Shown piece after piece: positions 37,120-50,704 of a DNA stretch of 64,000 bases. The notes under the pieces were generated by a model, which made no database searches, was not told the DNA's origin, and worked only from the letters and a program-made list of their open reading frames with translations. Where the stretch lies: the NCBI RefSeq assembly GCF_000972845.2, contig NC_040016.1, positions 17,274,368 to 17,338,367 of the forward strand, written 5' to 3'. This DNA comes from Larimichthys crocea. Lineage: Eukaryota > Chordata > Actinopteri > Sciaenidae. The translations under genes were made by a program, and so were the position numbers. Each line of letters starts with the position of its first letter. The stretch's first letter is position 1.

Positions 37120-40100
37120 CATGTCCCATAACCTTAGAAAATGGGGTCACTTCTTTCAAGTAGTGCACTGGTAGCGCATGTGGGATCATACGGTATAATG
37201 TCAATGCTAAATATGGCTCATTAAATTCCCATGCTCGCTAGTCATCCGCATTTTATAAAATATGAATGTGCTACGCAGTCAGGAAAACATTTCTTTTTAA
37301 CTCCGGATTCTTAGCACAAGAAAAACTCTCTTTAGAAGCGATCTGGAGAAAATGTACAGAGGAAAGAGAGGAGCAATGAAACAGGAAGTTATAGCCAGTG
37401 AGCTCGGGGAGTTTATCTTCACTCCACTGTCTCTTTTGGTCTAGACAGAACTATTTTTTAGGGAGAGGATGTTGTAAGAGGCGGCCTCCAGGCAGAGGAG
37501 GGAAGTGAAGAGGCTGTTTGAAAAATTATCTGCTCCCTCTCTCCATCATTTCCTCTTATTCACCTCCCTTTTTTTCCCTCTGTAGACTGCTGCCTGGCTG
37601 ATAGGAACCACTGTTCATTTGAATAGAGAGAGAGTGTGTGTGTGTGTCAGACTGCGTCCTGGTGGGCCCACAGACTCAAAGACTGCGGCTTTTGTCTGCC
37701 TTTGATTACTTTATGAATTATGCATCCTGTACCTCTGTTTGTGTGTCCATACGTGTCTTTGTATGTGTGTATGGAAGCGAGCCAGAGACTGCAGTGTTTA
37801 GTGACAGTGACTGATACTGCTTCGCCCTTCCAAGACTCTCTCCTTTACACACACGTACAGTCGCGCATACTAACGCGCACACACACACGCACAAACTCAG
37901 TTACAGTGACTGATATCTGTCCTTGTCTGCTCTTTACTCTCCCATCTCTCATCGGCCCTCTGAGATCTGAGCCTGGACTTCTGAACACGACGAAGGTCAA
38001 AAACCGTGTGTAACATTAAAAAATGCTGTATATTTAATTAAGAGCAGGATGTGATTGAGTGACTGCGGCACAGTCTTTTACAGGGATATTTGGGAATTTT
38101 TGCCACAGTTTACAGTACAAAGATTGATAGATGAAGAAAAAAAGCAACAAATCTTCACATCTCAGTGGCTCAAACAAGGTATTTTTGTTCATTTTTTTCT
38201 CCCCATAAAGTATTTTTTTTCCTTCAGTTGACACATTGATTACATTGTACAACACTAGTTTTGACATAAGATGTTATGAGTCCAGAGGGCATATTGATAT
38301 ACAGATGGTTCAGTCAACAGATCCTGTGGTTGGAAACAGTGAGCTGCCAGCTTGTCAGACAGAAATGGAGCAGCAAATGGAGCTGCTTAATAAAAACACT
38401 GTAGACCAAAACACAGCACTCAGATAGAGTTTTACCTGTCCACCACTGCAGGATGAAAGGCTGATGCTTCTTTCTGTCCTCAGACCACTTTGTATCATGG
38501 ACCTATTTCAACAAAATGGCTCCATGATACACATGATAGATGATTACAGCTTTTACTGTAAGTACTGTGTCGTGGTTTAAAATGTTTGTTTTTTTTGCTC
38601 ACCAAACAAATCTGTGAGCTCATGTTTTATTCGCAGATGCGTCTGGCCACCCTCCCATTAAGACAGCTTTACACTCGTCCTGGATCTGGTCAGGCCAGTC
38701 ACAATCTTTTATCTTATCGGGGTGGCTGACTTCATTGTCTACTGAGGCCTTTTCATAAACAACCAAGATGTTTCTGTTGAATCCATCACATGTCAGCAGT
38801 GTTTGGTATATTTGATCTAAAAGATGCACTTAAAACTTTTGTTGATAAGGAAGACGTGGTTGCCATAATACATACGACATGATTTGGTTTAATTTACCAA
38901 CAACGCTACATCATGCTCTGGAGAGTCCAGAGGCATTTTGGTTTGCGCCTGTTGATAACACCCCTTGGAAATCGAAAATGAACTGTAGTCTGGTAGTGTT
39001 TACTCTCTATAAACAGAAATCTGCATATGAATGTGTAATATGTAGGCAAAAGATCAAGACTTTAGTTTTAGAATGGTTCTGGTTTTAGTCCGAGTAGCAT
39101 TGACCAATCACGTCTGAATAGGCTTTGGTTACATGCAAGCAAACGGTCTGTGTAAATGAGGAACAAAGGATCTTGGATCTCAACAGCTATCGTGTAATGA
39201 CTTTAGGTTTTCATTAGCTTTTTCGAACATTATGCAACATCATCATTCTTGTGTATGAAGTTGCTAATCTGACTGCAGACAGGTCTTTTCCAGATATATA
39301 ATATTTTTTTCCGCAGAGGTTAAATCGGTGTGAGGCGATAGCGGATAGGTTCTGAGATACAATGTCAGGCTGGTATTTTTCTCCAGTTAATTTATGTCTG
39401 ATGAGCTGCTGGATTGCTTGAATATGTCTGGATTTTACAACAGGTTACAATGTCTATTTTTAACTTTTGCTGAACAGTGGCTACTGGGTTGACTTTGGGT
39501 AAATAACAGTTGATGCTAAAGTATTGTGCAACAGCAGTATAAAGTTAAAAAGTCAGCAAACTGACTCAGTTACTGTATGTCAGTATCTAATGTTTGCAAC
39601 ATTAGCTAAGATTAAATGGCAAAAACTGCTGGTCAGGCCAGATGATGATGTAGCAGGCTGTAGCAGTCCTCAGTGTACTGAGTTGAATTGTGTTTTACTG
39701 AATTAAGAATGAGTTATTTCTTTCAAAAGCCTCATTTTAATGCAGTATCTAGATGCAAAACCTTCTTTAGACTCTGTCAGCACTGTGTCTTTTAATTGAA
39801 ACCTCTGTGTCTGTGAGCAAAATTATAAACAATGTCATTAGTAGCTGTTCTGTGGGGAATTCGCAAACAACCAAGTGCCCGAGACTCGATTTCATTCACT
39901 AATTTCTCCTGAACCAGGACAGTTGAGATTACAACCGACCAGGTGCAAACTTCCAACTTCAAAACAGACTGCAACACTGCGGTACATAGAGTCTTCTGTT
40001 CATAACTTTGTAAAGTGACCTTCTGCTGTCAAGGCTTTATCACCACATCCATCTATCGTGCCCGCCTCGTAACTCCTCTCTCAGGACCAGCGGAGTCCTC

Positions 40101-43100
40101 CACAGCTGAACAGGACATTAGAGAGAGTCTGGAACAGCCCTGCATTCATGGCCGAGGAAATCCCTCAAGACAGCGTGTTTGCTGTGCATATGAACAAATG
40201 GGGCAGGCTGGGTGTTTTGAAATATGCAGTGGTTTACACTGTGGCTACGTGGATGCAACACAGTCATACGTCTTACTGTCAAGATAGCAGGTGATGAATC
40301 TAGCCAGCTGTCTGACTCTCCGCCTTCTTTCTCTACAGTATCTCGGTTACCACGGCAGGATATTTAGGGGGAGAGGGAGGAAAAGAAAAACATGTAAGGA
40401 AGGAACTTTGGGGAAAGAAAAAAGAGAGAGAAATGCTGCCTTGTTACATTTGTGGAAGAAAAATGGCTGCAGCAGAGGAAGAGATGGAGTGTAGGATACG
40501 AGATGAGGAAGAGAGCCCGAACAGATAGAAACTGAGGAAGAGATCAACAAAGGGAATCCATTCAGTCCAGGCATTGGTTTTCACACTGACGTTGTGCTGC
40601 TATCAGGATCCATCCATCTCAGACACAATGCACCAGTCTCTCCAGCCCACACCACATTTACACTGAATAAAAGATAGTCTTTAAGATATAGAGGAGCTCA
40701 GCAGGGGACAGCACACACAATGCCAGGCCTCTTACTCTCTGGATTTGAACATCCTCCACACATCTGTCCCCACTCTCACCATCTCCCATGGCTCACATTT
40801 TCCAGTCTCAACAGGAGAGAGAACAAGGTAAGATAAGTAACTTTTTTCGGTGCATTTTCACATAGATTCAGCTCAATTTAGCGTATGGCATGGGTAAGAA
40901 AACAAACAAACCAATTAAAAAAAAACACCATTTTTCAGTATTTACAAACACAGGTTGAAATAAATGAAGCACAAACAGAGCCGCATATGTCGTTATCATT
41001 AGCAGTGAGGCAGAAGAGCTCGGTGAACGCAACGTTGCTGCTGTTTTTTACCATAAAAATGCTGCCCCACTGCAGAGCCAGCACTCGCTCTGTTACAGAA
41101 AACATTAGATTTTCTAGCTGAGTAAAGGGACAAGTTGAATCCTGTGAGGGTTAAATGTTACATAACTTCTCTATTCTAGCGCAGAGTACTGAGCCTCTAT
41201 CTGTAAAAATGGTGTGCTTGTTTCGAAATCATAATTTATTAAATACTGATGGTTTTGTTATACAATTATTGTTAGAATGTCTCTACCCAACCAATATCTT
41301 TGCTGTTGATTTGCTCCTGGTATCACCACAGTCTACTTGTCAATTTTCTTTTCTCGTTAGTCATCGGCTTGACCTTTGGACTATTCTTCCACTGCTTGTA
41401 TCGATCCTCCACAGGGACAAAGCCCCTATAAATTCTCCAAGTTTAACAATACATTATCCACTCTGAAGCGTTGGAAACTCCCTTATGCACAAACATCAAC
41501 TATAAGGTCAAGCATTTAAGTTCATTCTTTGCCTTCCGAACTTTAAAAGCATAACCTGAACTCCAGGTTCAAAGTCAGCAGATGGAATTTGTTTGAACAG
41601 TTTGCTGACAGCAGAAGAGGCTACTTAACTTAAATAATAATGTATGTCTATAATAACATACAAATAACTTGACTACGTAAAAGGGGTAGTTGTAGTGATG
41701 AAGCCCCAATGAATTATCATCTGTATCTGCAGCTCCCATTAACTTTATGAATGTTTATGAGTTTCAGCTCATTGTTTAGCTGTTTTCTTTAAACGTAATA
41801 GAGCATAGTACAATTAAAGAACCAACCAATTGTTGGTAACAAAAGACTAAATAATGTGCAGTTTGATCATCAGTTAACATTAAAATGAAAAGATATAAAA
41901 TGCCAAAACAAAACAAAAAAGACATGATCAAAGTTGTTTCTTGGCTTCCAGTGTGACTGATGTTCCTCCGGCTGCAGCAGCAGCATTCAACAGAAACCTG
42001 CCAGCGGGCTGATAATCGCTCTCTGTCCTCCCTGGTTGTGTGTATTGTCTAGTGTTTGACAAGCCACCTCTGCCAGCCTCCAGCCTCCAGCCACAGGACT
42101 GGCACAGTTGCCTGTGAGCCTCCCTCAGTGAGATTTAATGGACTCCCACCAAGAGGCTGTTAACCAGGCCACCATTTTGGGTAGTCTTTGTTGTCTCTGG
42201 GAATCGCTTACAGGTGAGTGAGTCTACCAACAATGGATGTGTTTTTTTAATGGACAACACAGACAAAACTTGATTGAAATAAATACCAGACAGTGTAAGA
42301 AAGAAGTTCAGCTTTTTGCAACTAATTTATGTTTGGATGGTTTCCACTGGTAAAAACGGCCAAGTCCTTGAATGCTTGGTTTGGAACAGTCAGAGACACA
42401 GAGCTCCTTAATATTTCATGGGAACTCTTTTGTCACATTCAGAGTTTTTGAGGTATCCCACGCTCGATAAATTCCTTCAAATACCAAGCAGCTGTAAGTG
42501 GGTAATGCTTGCTGATGCTCCTTTGTTTGTTGGTCAAACAACACGGTTAAAATTTGTTGATTAACCACCATAATGTTTAACAGGGTGACCTTGGGTGTGA
42601 TAATTATGTTTTGGATCTCAGTCATCTCTCCATTTTGCCACATTCTTCACCATCTGTAAGGCTGTGTGATGAATTTAGCTTGTCAGTGATTTGTCGCAAC
42701 CGCTGAGTTCTTTCACATCCCTCCGCTGCGTGCCTTATGAATACTGAGCATCCAACTGTGTGTGTGCCAGCGCCTGTCGTCGTATTTTGAATACTGAATG
42801 TACGTGTACCATATCTCATTGCACACATGTGTGTGAGCTGAGTTTGTGTGTGTCCTTGAGTTTCATTCTGCACGAGTGCGAGTGCACGCATGTGGATTGA
42901 GTTAGGTGGCGGCTGATGGCATGTCCATGCTTGGCTATCCACAGCACATCTTCTTAGCTTGTCTGAGTGATGGGAGGAAGACACACTCCAGCTGAATAAA
43001 ACATGAATTCAGACACACTGTCAGCAGGAACAAGGCTTCACTGGATGATATGACAGATGTCCATGTGGTGAGACAATAACAGCTCCTTCATAGGTTTACA

Positions 43101-43192
43101 TTGAAAAATCTATTATAATCTCACAAATCAGTTTGTGTAAAACAGAAAGATAATACTTTGAATTATTTGACTTTAAAGTTATTAAAAAAAAG

Positions 43193-43360
43193 GTATTTTT
43201 TGTGTATTTCATGCTTTATTAGACAGTGACAGCTGGAGCGATAGACAGGAAATTCAAATAAGAGAGAGAGTGGATGACATGCAACAAAGGACCCAAACTG
43301 GAATCAAACCCGGGTCGCTGTGGAAAGGACTTTAGTCTTGATACATGGGGCAAAATACTG
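43193..43360 (-). mobile_element. tRNA-derived SINE, 5'-truncated copy
   Basis: Read on the minus strand it contains CCCGGGTTTGATTCC (tRNA B-box region), then CCTTTGTTGCATGTCATCC, a CT-rich run, CAGCTGTCACTGTCTAATAA and an A-rich tail. This is the layout of a widespread teleost SINE. The tRNA-like head with the A box is missing here, so transcription from it is unlikely. A second copy in the same orientation lies 0.3 kb away. Confidence 0.75.
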
Positions 43361-43650
43361 GACGTACAGCCTATATTTATGTTTCTGAAGAACACGAGCC
43401 AATACTTTGGAAAACTATCAACATTCCTGTCATCCTCAGCTGTACTTTGTATTTGGCACCAATGTTACCATGCTAACAGGCTAAACTAAGATGGTGAACA
43501 AGGTAAATATTATTCCTTGTAACAAAGCATTTTTAGTCCTCACAGAGTCCTAGGGAGTTTTCGCTAACGAAACAGTCTTGGTCAACATATAATGTTTTAT
43601 AATTTGTATTGTATTGTATTATTTATCATTTTTTTAAAGATATTTTTTTG

Positions 43651-43834
43651 TTTGGTATTTATTTTTTTCACTGGAAAGTGACAGCTGGACGTATACCTAA
43701 CCCTGATCAGGAGAGAGAGGGGGATGACACGAAGCAAAGGACCCTGGCTGGAACTGAAGCTGGGTCGCTGCGATAAGGAGTCTGGCCTTGAAAAATGGGG
43801 TGTGCACTCTAACAGGTGAGCTACTGAGGTGCTC
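43651..43834 (-). mobile_element. tRNA-derived SINE, near full length
   Basis: On the minus strand it begins AGTAGCTCACCTGTTAGAGT (A-box-like tRNA head), then AGCTTCAGTTCC (degraded B box), CCTTTGCTTCGTGTCATCC, a CTCTCTCTCC run, CAGCTGTCACTTTCC and an A-rich tail. It is the better of two adjacent same-strand copies and is decayed at the B box. Confidence 0.78.
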
Positions 43835-45097
43835 ATTGTTGTTTTGCATTAATAACAAAAGCTAGGTTTACAGTTCCAGTTTCAATAGGCAGTTTGAGAT
43901 TATTCTGGTTATTTGCAGCCTTAATACAGGACATACAGAGTACACATATTGTCAAAGTGAAACTAATGATGAGTCTTTGCATGGAATAAAGCACACTGCA
44001 ATGAACTGTATGTATATAGGTTTATACAGAACATCAAGGCTCACTTAATTCAATTTTTCTGCATACCACATCACCTCAGGGAAGGGAGATGTACATACAG
44101 ACCAACAACAAAAAGATGTAAACCCTTTAATAGACATAGACAATCTCCTCCATGTGGCAAAAAAAGATCACGCACAGCAAAGTCATCTATGACTAATGCA
44201 TGGTACACAGCCTCGCTGAGCTTAAGCATGTCACATCCATGAGACAACAACATCTCACCAATATGTTTCTGAATCTAATCTCCTCTGTTCGCACTGACCT
44301 GATCCTATTCTGCTTTAATTCTCCTGCCACGTCCTCATGTCGTCACCCATGGCTTGTTTTCCTATTCACTCTTTCCTCATGTGCATCAGCCCCTTCCAGT
44401 CTTTCATAAGCAGCTGGTGGTCCACTGTTCACCCCTCTGTCCCACTGATTCCCACTGATGAGACACTGGCTTTTACTGAGCCCCGGCAGATATGCTGCCG
44501 GTGTTAAGTACACTCTAAGCATAATTCAGCTTAATTCAGCTAAGCATAATTCATAGAGGTTCTTATCACTCCACAAATTACTGATATTTCCTAAAACAGC
44601 TGGGTATTGTCAGCAAATATTACTCAAGCAGGATTAAATAATGCATTTGTTGGGGACTATTTTCACCAGTGGATTAATACACATTTGGTGCTGTTCATTC
44701 CTTCAAAATAAAGCTACACACTCATTGTAATAAAAGCAGCTATCACCGTGTGCAACAGTGACATTCATGTGTTTTCATTAGTTACTAGATGGTGGAGCTC
44801 CATGGCACAGAGGAATAAGCTGTATTCGGCGACAATATTTGTTAGTAGGATCAGTTCATTGTTGTGTTTTTGTCTTTTCGTGGGATTTCTTGTAAAGAAG
44901 ATAAATAATATAAAAACAAGGTTCATCAGTACTTTTTGTTTAGGTTTAGAGCATAGAAGCTAATTTCTGTGACGAATACTAATGATCTGAGCAAATGCCG
45001 TGACCACAGACTGATTGACTCATTTGTCAAAATAAAAGTGTAATCTTGATTAATTAATCATTTAATTGAGCAAAAATGACGCACTGGCCTTATACAC

Positions 45098-45283
45098 CAG
45101 AGCTGAAACAAACAATTGTTGTCATTATCGATTAATCTGATTATTTTCTTGATTAAAAGACGGTTTGGTCAGAAAATAGTGAAAAATGTCATAATTTCCT
45201 AAACTTCCATGCTCCTCCCCAGAAATACACTATCATACAAAACAAATAATTAATCAGTCTGTAAAATATTTGTTTCAGCTCTG
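45098..45283. mobile_element. MITE-like TIR element (family C)
   Basis: Perfect 15-bp terminal inverted repeats: CAGAGCTGAAACAAA on the left and TTTGTTTCAGCTCTG on the right. The interior contains ATTATCGATTAATCTG and a GTCAGAAAATAGTGAAAAAT block that I recall from a very common fish MITE. No clear target-site duplication is visible; both flanks share only TATA. Confidence 0.75.
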
Positions 45284-46066
45284 TATAGATAACATGAATA
45301 CACGTACATACATTATTGTAACGCAGAAGCTCTTTTGTTGGCAGGGGCCCCATTGAATGACCCGCACACACAGGATGTTTAACTGGAGCAGCTTTTTAAA
45401 CTGTGACATAAGACCTCACCATGGAGGACACGGGCCCTTTCGATATGAACGTGTGTGTGCGATGCTCCTTGCTTTGCCCGCTGCCTTTGAAGATGGATGC
45501 CGGTGAAATGCTAATTACCCTGGGCCACGAGGCTGGACGCGTGCACAGTTCAAAGGCTGAGCCGGGCGCAGTCAAACCTCAAAGCAGCGGGCTGATTCTG
45601 TTCCGCTCCGAGGCTCTTCGGCTACCGAAGACCAACGCCTCAGTGGAGACACCCTGCCTTATCCTTTTCACTACATGCGTGTAGTGTGGGGGCCTCTGTG
45701 TGCGTATGCTTTTGTAAGCATAGCGAAATAAAAGGCTCTTGTCCTCAGTGGAGAGTATTAGAAGATACTTTAGTCTCTATGATGCTGCAGATTTGAAAGC
45801 TGCTCTTTTTTTCTCTCTTTCTGTCTGTACGTGGCGTCCTTTCAAAAGCAATGCCTCCTACAGTACTTCACTTCCAACATTTCCTGCTGGAAATTTGTCT
45901 TTTTTCTGACTTTTTTTTTGTCTTCTCATCAATCTCTTCCTCAAAAACATCGTCTTAGCTGTAGCTTTGGACCAGTCCCTCTGGTTCCGAGCTGGCAGCA
46001 TGTGCACAACTGGATAAAATAACTATGACTTGATGCTGCATTGCACTGCAGTAACTGTGAGTATGA

Positions 46067-46086
46067 GTGTGTGTGTGTGTGTGTGT
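46067..46086. repeat. (GT)10 microsatellite
   Basis: Pure GT tract. Confidence 0.96.
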
Positions 46087-46304
46087 TGGTGGAGGTAACA
46101 ATGTATGACAGGTAAATAGAGGTCACTTCATGAAGGAGGATAACATAGGACACACAAACAACATAGACACACACCAACTCTGCCTCCTCATGTGATTTAT
46201 GAAACGTGTTGGCTTTGCATTTGAGGGAGGATTTTGATTTATCACCCTTGAATGCTCAGTTCCAACAAGTTACTGCTGGATGCATTTTCATTGCTCTTGA
46301 CAAA

Positions 46305-46306
<2 letters not shown>

Positions 46307-46338
<32 letters not shown>

Positions 46339-46355
46339 CAGAGAGAGAGAGAGAG
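46307..46355. repeat. Compound (GT)n-(GA)n microsatellite
   Basis: GT tract to 46337, aca spacer, then a GA tract. Confidence 0.97.
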
Positions 46356-46516
46356 TGTGTGTGATTGTAGCATAAGGGCGTGTAGTACAGGGGACGCTCA
46401 ACATTAGATGAAGCTTGCTGCGTCATCAATCAGTGCCGGAGAATAATTGCACCGGTTTGCTTCTACTGACAGTTTACTGTCTGTAACCGTTTAGGAAAGT
46501 CACACTGCAAGAGGAA

Positions 46517-46517
<1 letters not shown>

Positions 46518-46549
<32 letters not shown>
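46518..46549. repeat. (AC)16 microsatellite
   Basis: Pure AC tract, about 160 bases after the preceding GT-GA repeat in opposite strand sense. Confidence 0.97.
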
Positions 46550-46552
<3 letters not shown>

Positions 46553-49529
46553 TGGCTTTATAATATAAGTAAAGAATTAATCATGTTTAGATGACTGCGG
46601 CATCTACACGATTCATCAAGGAAAACGCAAACAAGCTCATGCAAACACCATCACGCACACAAATATGCCGTATGTTTGCACAAATTATGTCTGTGACCAA
46701 AAAGACACACAAGTCAACTTTTAAGTGTGGTAAAATCACTTGACTGTGCTATTTTTAGCCCAGTCTTGTCCTGGTTTTAGCGTCTCTGACTGAAGTAAGA
46801 CGCGATGCTGGCATGATGAGACATCACTTCTTCATCGAATCAAGCAGACAGGCTTTGTCCACAACAGAATAGTTGTGAATAAATGTTAAATCATGTGTCA
46901 ATGACCACTCTTTCGTTAAAAAGAAATCCATAAACATGTCGACTCTTATATTAACAAACTGGAAAGGCGTATTGTGACTCTTAAAAGACAGAAATAGAAG
47001 GATTCCTGAGTATTGCATTTACTTTCACAGTGCTCCGCACATCAGGGTCTGCGACCCCCTTCACACTCTGCTGCCTCTGACCAGGTTAGAGTCAAGCCGG
47101 TTGAGGCCGAGCAAATGACTCCTGTCTGTCATTCAGTTTGACTGTGAGTGGAAATGGAGATGAGGTGCTACAACACGAAACAGCTCAGCAGCATAAACAT
47201 ATCTCCAAGTTAATGTGAGAAGAAAATGAGAACAGAAGAGAATATATGCATGTTTTTGTTACAGGGGAATCCAATAACAAAGCAGGTTGGCATGTGTCTT
47301 CATCTACATTTACTGAATGTTGGCCTAGACATGTGGGACACTGTCAAAATCCACAAGTATTGGCACTCTGGAAGGGAGGAAGACCAGCAGGAAAGAACAG
47401 GACTGGCATCATCTTCTGCAGAGTTAACTCATCTGAAAACTACCTGCCTGACTGATCATTAAATATTCCACACCTACTGTAAAACAGCTGCTCATCTCCA
47501 TTTAGCCTCCATTCCCCTGAAGTTAAAACTTTTGGTTTTCGTGTCTTGGCTGGATTAGGATGAGCGCTGGGGGCCTGATACGCCTTGGACTACCACTTAA
47601 AAGGAGAGCATTGTGAGGAGCAGCCAATGCAAATGTATCGATTCAAAAAACAAAAGGAGGGTGCTGGCCTGTTGGACACTGCCTTGTCTGGATCAATCTG
47701 CAGTCAACAAGAGATGGTGAGACATGAAGCTAACAGGTATGGCGATGGTTGAGATCTGAATGCTGGACTGCTAGGACTAACCCTTCTTTTATTTATGAGC
47801 TTTCAGGGAAGTGTCAATCCAAAGGGCTGGGATAATCGGGGAAACCTGATCTACAGGGAACTCATGGGAGGCTAGTTCAACTTGAGATTTTCTTATAGTT
47901 TAAACATGAAGTAGCATGGTCATGGTCTTTTCATGGGACTTATTGGCAATAGAAAAAACATAGAATAATGTTAGCTTTGAATGGTATCGCACATCATGGA
48001 GAGAAAAGGTAAGTCAACGCTTCTCTGCTCGTCACCGTCTTTGGCGGAGATTCAGCGGGCTCAAGGCCAGAGATTAATCAGATGAAATAAAGACAGAAAA
48101 GGAGGGAAGTGAGGAGGAAGGAGCAGCTGTTGCCTTGACTTTTTCAATCTATAGATCACTGATTAGGATTTCGTGTTACAGCACTGTATGCCTTTTATGC
48201 CTTTTTACTCCTGCTGCAGTAGCTAAACTACTTGCAGAGGACACGTGTAATCGTGGATGTGTGATGACAGATAGTTTAATGGTGATGACAAGAGGAGACA
48301 GGATGTTAGACAATATTAAAAATGAGCAGGTCAGACAGATGTTACAACTATACTTAAGTCTTTTTTTTGATATCCTATCTATACTATCTGCTAAATATGT
48401 CAAACCTCTTTTTCTCCTACTCTTTTGCTGCCCTCGTCACTCTCTCCTGATCCTCCCCCTGCTGTTAGCGGAGTGGGAGGGCTGGAGGACTGCACACCCT
48501 CTGCATGGCAAACAGTTCAAGGAGAGGGAGGAGGTGAGACGCTGCACTGATGTAAGTGATTCCATTAAAGGGCGTTGACACTGGCATTAGAGGCTATTGA
48601 CACGGCCACAGGTATTAATAACATAATGAGGGTGTCAAACTGTCACAGTGTGCTTCGTTAACACAGTGCGTCTATTTAAGTGTGGGAATTTACGCGTGTG
48701 TGTGCTTTTTCAAAGCTCCTTGCTGTGGAAGACTGGTGACGTGAACACAGTGAAGATGCTCCGGACAGACAGAAGTGAAGAAGAGAGAAGTCACGTTGTA
48801 TTGTCCTAATGGATCAGAGGTAGAGGGGATCAGAAAAGACAAATGTCTTACTTCTTATCAGGCCTCACAGCTTGTGTTAGCCGAGCTAAAGTAAGGTCAC
48901 AGATACATGTCTGTGCTGCTCTGGTGTCAGCGAGCCGGCAGTCTGACCATCAGTCTTTACATGTCAAACTGAATATTAGTTTTAAACTCAAAATGTATTT
49001 TTATGGTGAATATATACTAAAGACAACATATGTAAGAATATTATTTAGATCCACCTAAATGTTACACGCTGGACCTTCAACAAGCAGCCACCTGAATATG
49101 AGCAAAGAGGACTGTTTGTTATTTGGGAAGCATCTGTTTGAATGCACTCAACCTTGAAAAAATAATTGTTCTATGCAAAATCATGACAAGAGTGCATTAA
49201 AAAAAGAGCAGTAAAATGAAGAATGAATGAAGAAAAAGGCAAGACATGAAACTTGGCGTGCAACTATTATTGTCTCAGTGTCACTTAAAACTCCTTAAAT
49301 TTTTCTTTCAGGAGAACAGCAACCTTTTCATTTGGGTTATTTCGTTTTTAGTGCATGTTAATGTTAATTATTTAGTCAGTTTGGAGCAAAAATGACAAAA
49401 GAGCACAGGTCACCCATCCAATGTGAAAGAATGCTGGTTTACTAAATATATCAATATATAGTCTTGGACCAAGCCATTTACATGTAAATATGCTAACTCT
49501 AGATCTCTTTTTTAATCTGATATTTCACA

Positions 49530-49608
49530 AAACAAACAATTAATTGATTAACTGAAAAAATAATCTGTAGATTTGTACTTAATGAATATAATTGCTAGTT
49601 CCAGCCCT
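49530..49608. mobile_element. Terminal fragment of a family C MITE
   Basis: CAATTAATTGATTAACTG followed by an end reading ATTGCTAGTTCCAGCCCT resembles the inverted terminal part of the same gattaatcgatt family. Only the end is recognisable. A similar 5' fragment lies near 27077-27135 (GAGCTGCAACTAATAATG). Confidence 0.45.
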
Positions 49609-50683
49609 AAATATGATGACACTTTACAAATGTTCTTTGTAGTTTTCATCAGAGACATAGATTATAGCTTTGGCATGCTAATAGTCTATTTAGAAAAATG
49701 AGTTTAAAGGTTCTCGTTTTGTAGATAAATGTGTGCACTGGGTATGGTGACTGATTGCCGATCTATTTTGTGAGTGCATTTCTATTAAAGCCACAGACTG
49801 AGTACGGATGACTGACTGACTTGTGCTTTTGCTGCAGTCTGAGCTGTCATTGGAAATCTAATCCTTGTCCCCAGAATTGCATCATGTATCTTATTAGTGA
49901 CACCAAAATAAACCAATGCAGGCAAGAAAAAAAAAATCTGCGAGCTCTCAGCAGAAAGATGTGATGCACAATGTGGAGTCACAAAAAATGAAACCCAAGT
50001 TACCAACTACAAAAAACTGATATCCTCACTCGGTTTGTGAGATTAAATCCTGCATAATACCTTTTACGAGTCATGAACTCCATTACCAGCACCAGTGTCT
50101 TGATGTGTGCGGCTCAATTACACACAAGCCACATTCTCTTAAGATTTCACACTGTTTGCTGAATAAATAGAAGTGGAACAACAATGCAGAGCATCGTTCT
50201 GCACGATGGGACTGTCGTTTCGGTGCAGAGTGGGTCTGCGTATGAAAGATTTCTTTTCATCTGCCTCGCAGTCACCTTCTATGTACACTGTGTTCATCAG
50301 CTCTCAACCTTCGTTCCCTCTCAATGCCGTTCTGTGCTGCAATCTTGAATTATCATAGCTTTTTTCTCCTAAAAATCCACATCTATAAATCAGCTCCTCT
50401 CCTTTCGTGCCTCGTTTCCAGTTAGCTGCCATCTCTCCTAAATCAGTCCTATCAGTTCTCGCTCCTGATCTTCAGGCTCCTCCCTCCTCTCCCTCGTCTC
50501 TTTGCCTTTTTTCTTTACTCATCTCATTCCTTTATCTTCTGCATCGTCCTCTCTCTTAAACCCTGCTCTATTTTGCCTCCCTCTCCGTCTCTCTATTGTA
50601 TCTTCCTTCTCTCCCTGTCTATCTCTTGCCTTTTTCTCAAGCTGGGGAGTCAGTGTGACTGCAGTGTGACCTACTTAGCGGTA

Positions 50684-50704
50684 CTGCTGCTGCTGCTGCT
50701 GCTG
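50684..50704. repeat. (CTG)7 trinucleotide repeat
   Basis: Seven CTG units after a 200-bp pyrimidine-rich stretch (about 50390-50640). Confidence 0.95.

Noticed and set aside
40336..40495. Plus-strand exon candidate after the acceptor tttctctacag
   Set aside because: The peptide is Lys/Arg/Gly-rich from purine-rich DNA and no linked exon was found.
43290..43330. tRNA gene suggested by a B-box-like GGGTTTGATTCC
   Set aside because: It is part of a truncated SINE with no A box or cloverleaf.
45415..45684. Minus-strand exon candidate ending at CCATG|gtgagg with the right phase for KCC2 exon 2
   Set aside because: The frame has no ATG before an upstream TAG, and its peptide does not resemble any KCC2 N-terminus.
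47995..48012. ATGGAGAGAAAAG followed by the strong donor gtaagt on the plus strand
   Set aside because: A start codon next to a consensus donor is suggestive, but there is no promoter and no downstream partner exon.
48135..48578. Longest open frame in the window (147 codons, plus strand)
   Set aside because: No family resemblance and no flanking exon structure. Its length is within chance for a 64-kb window searched in six frames.
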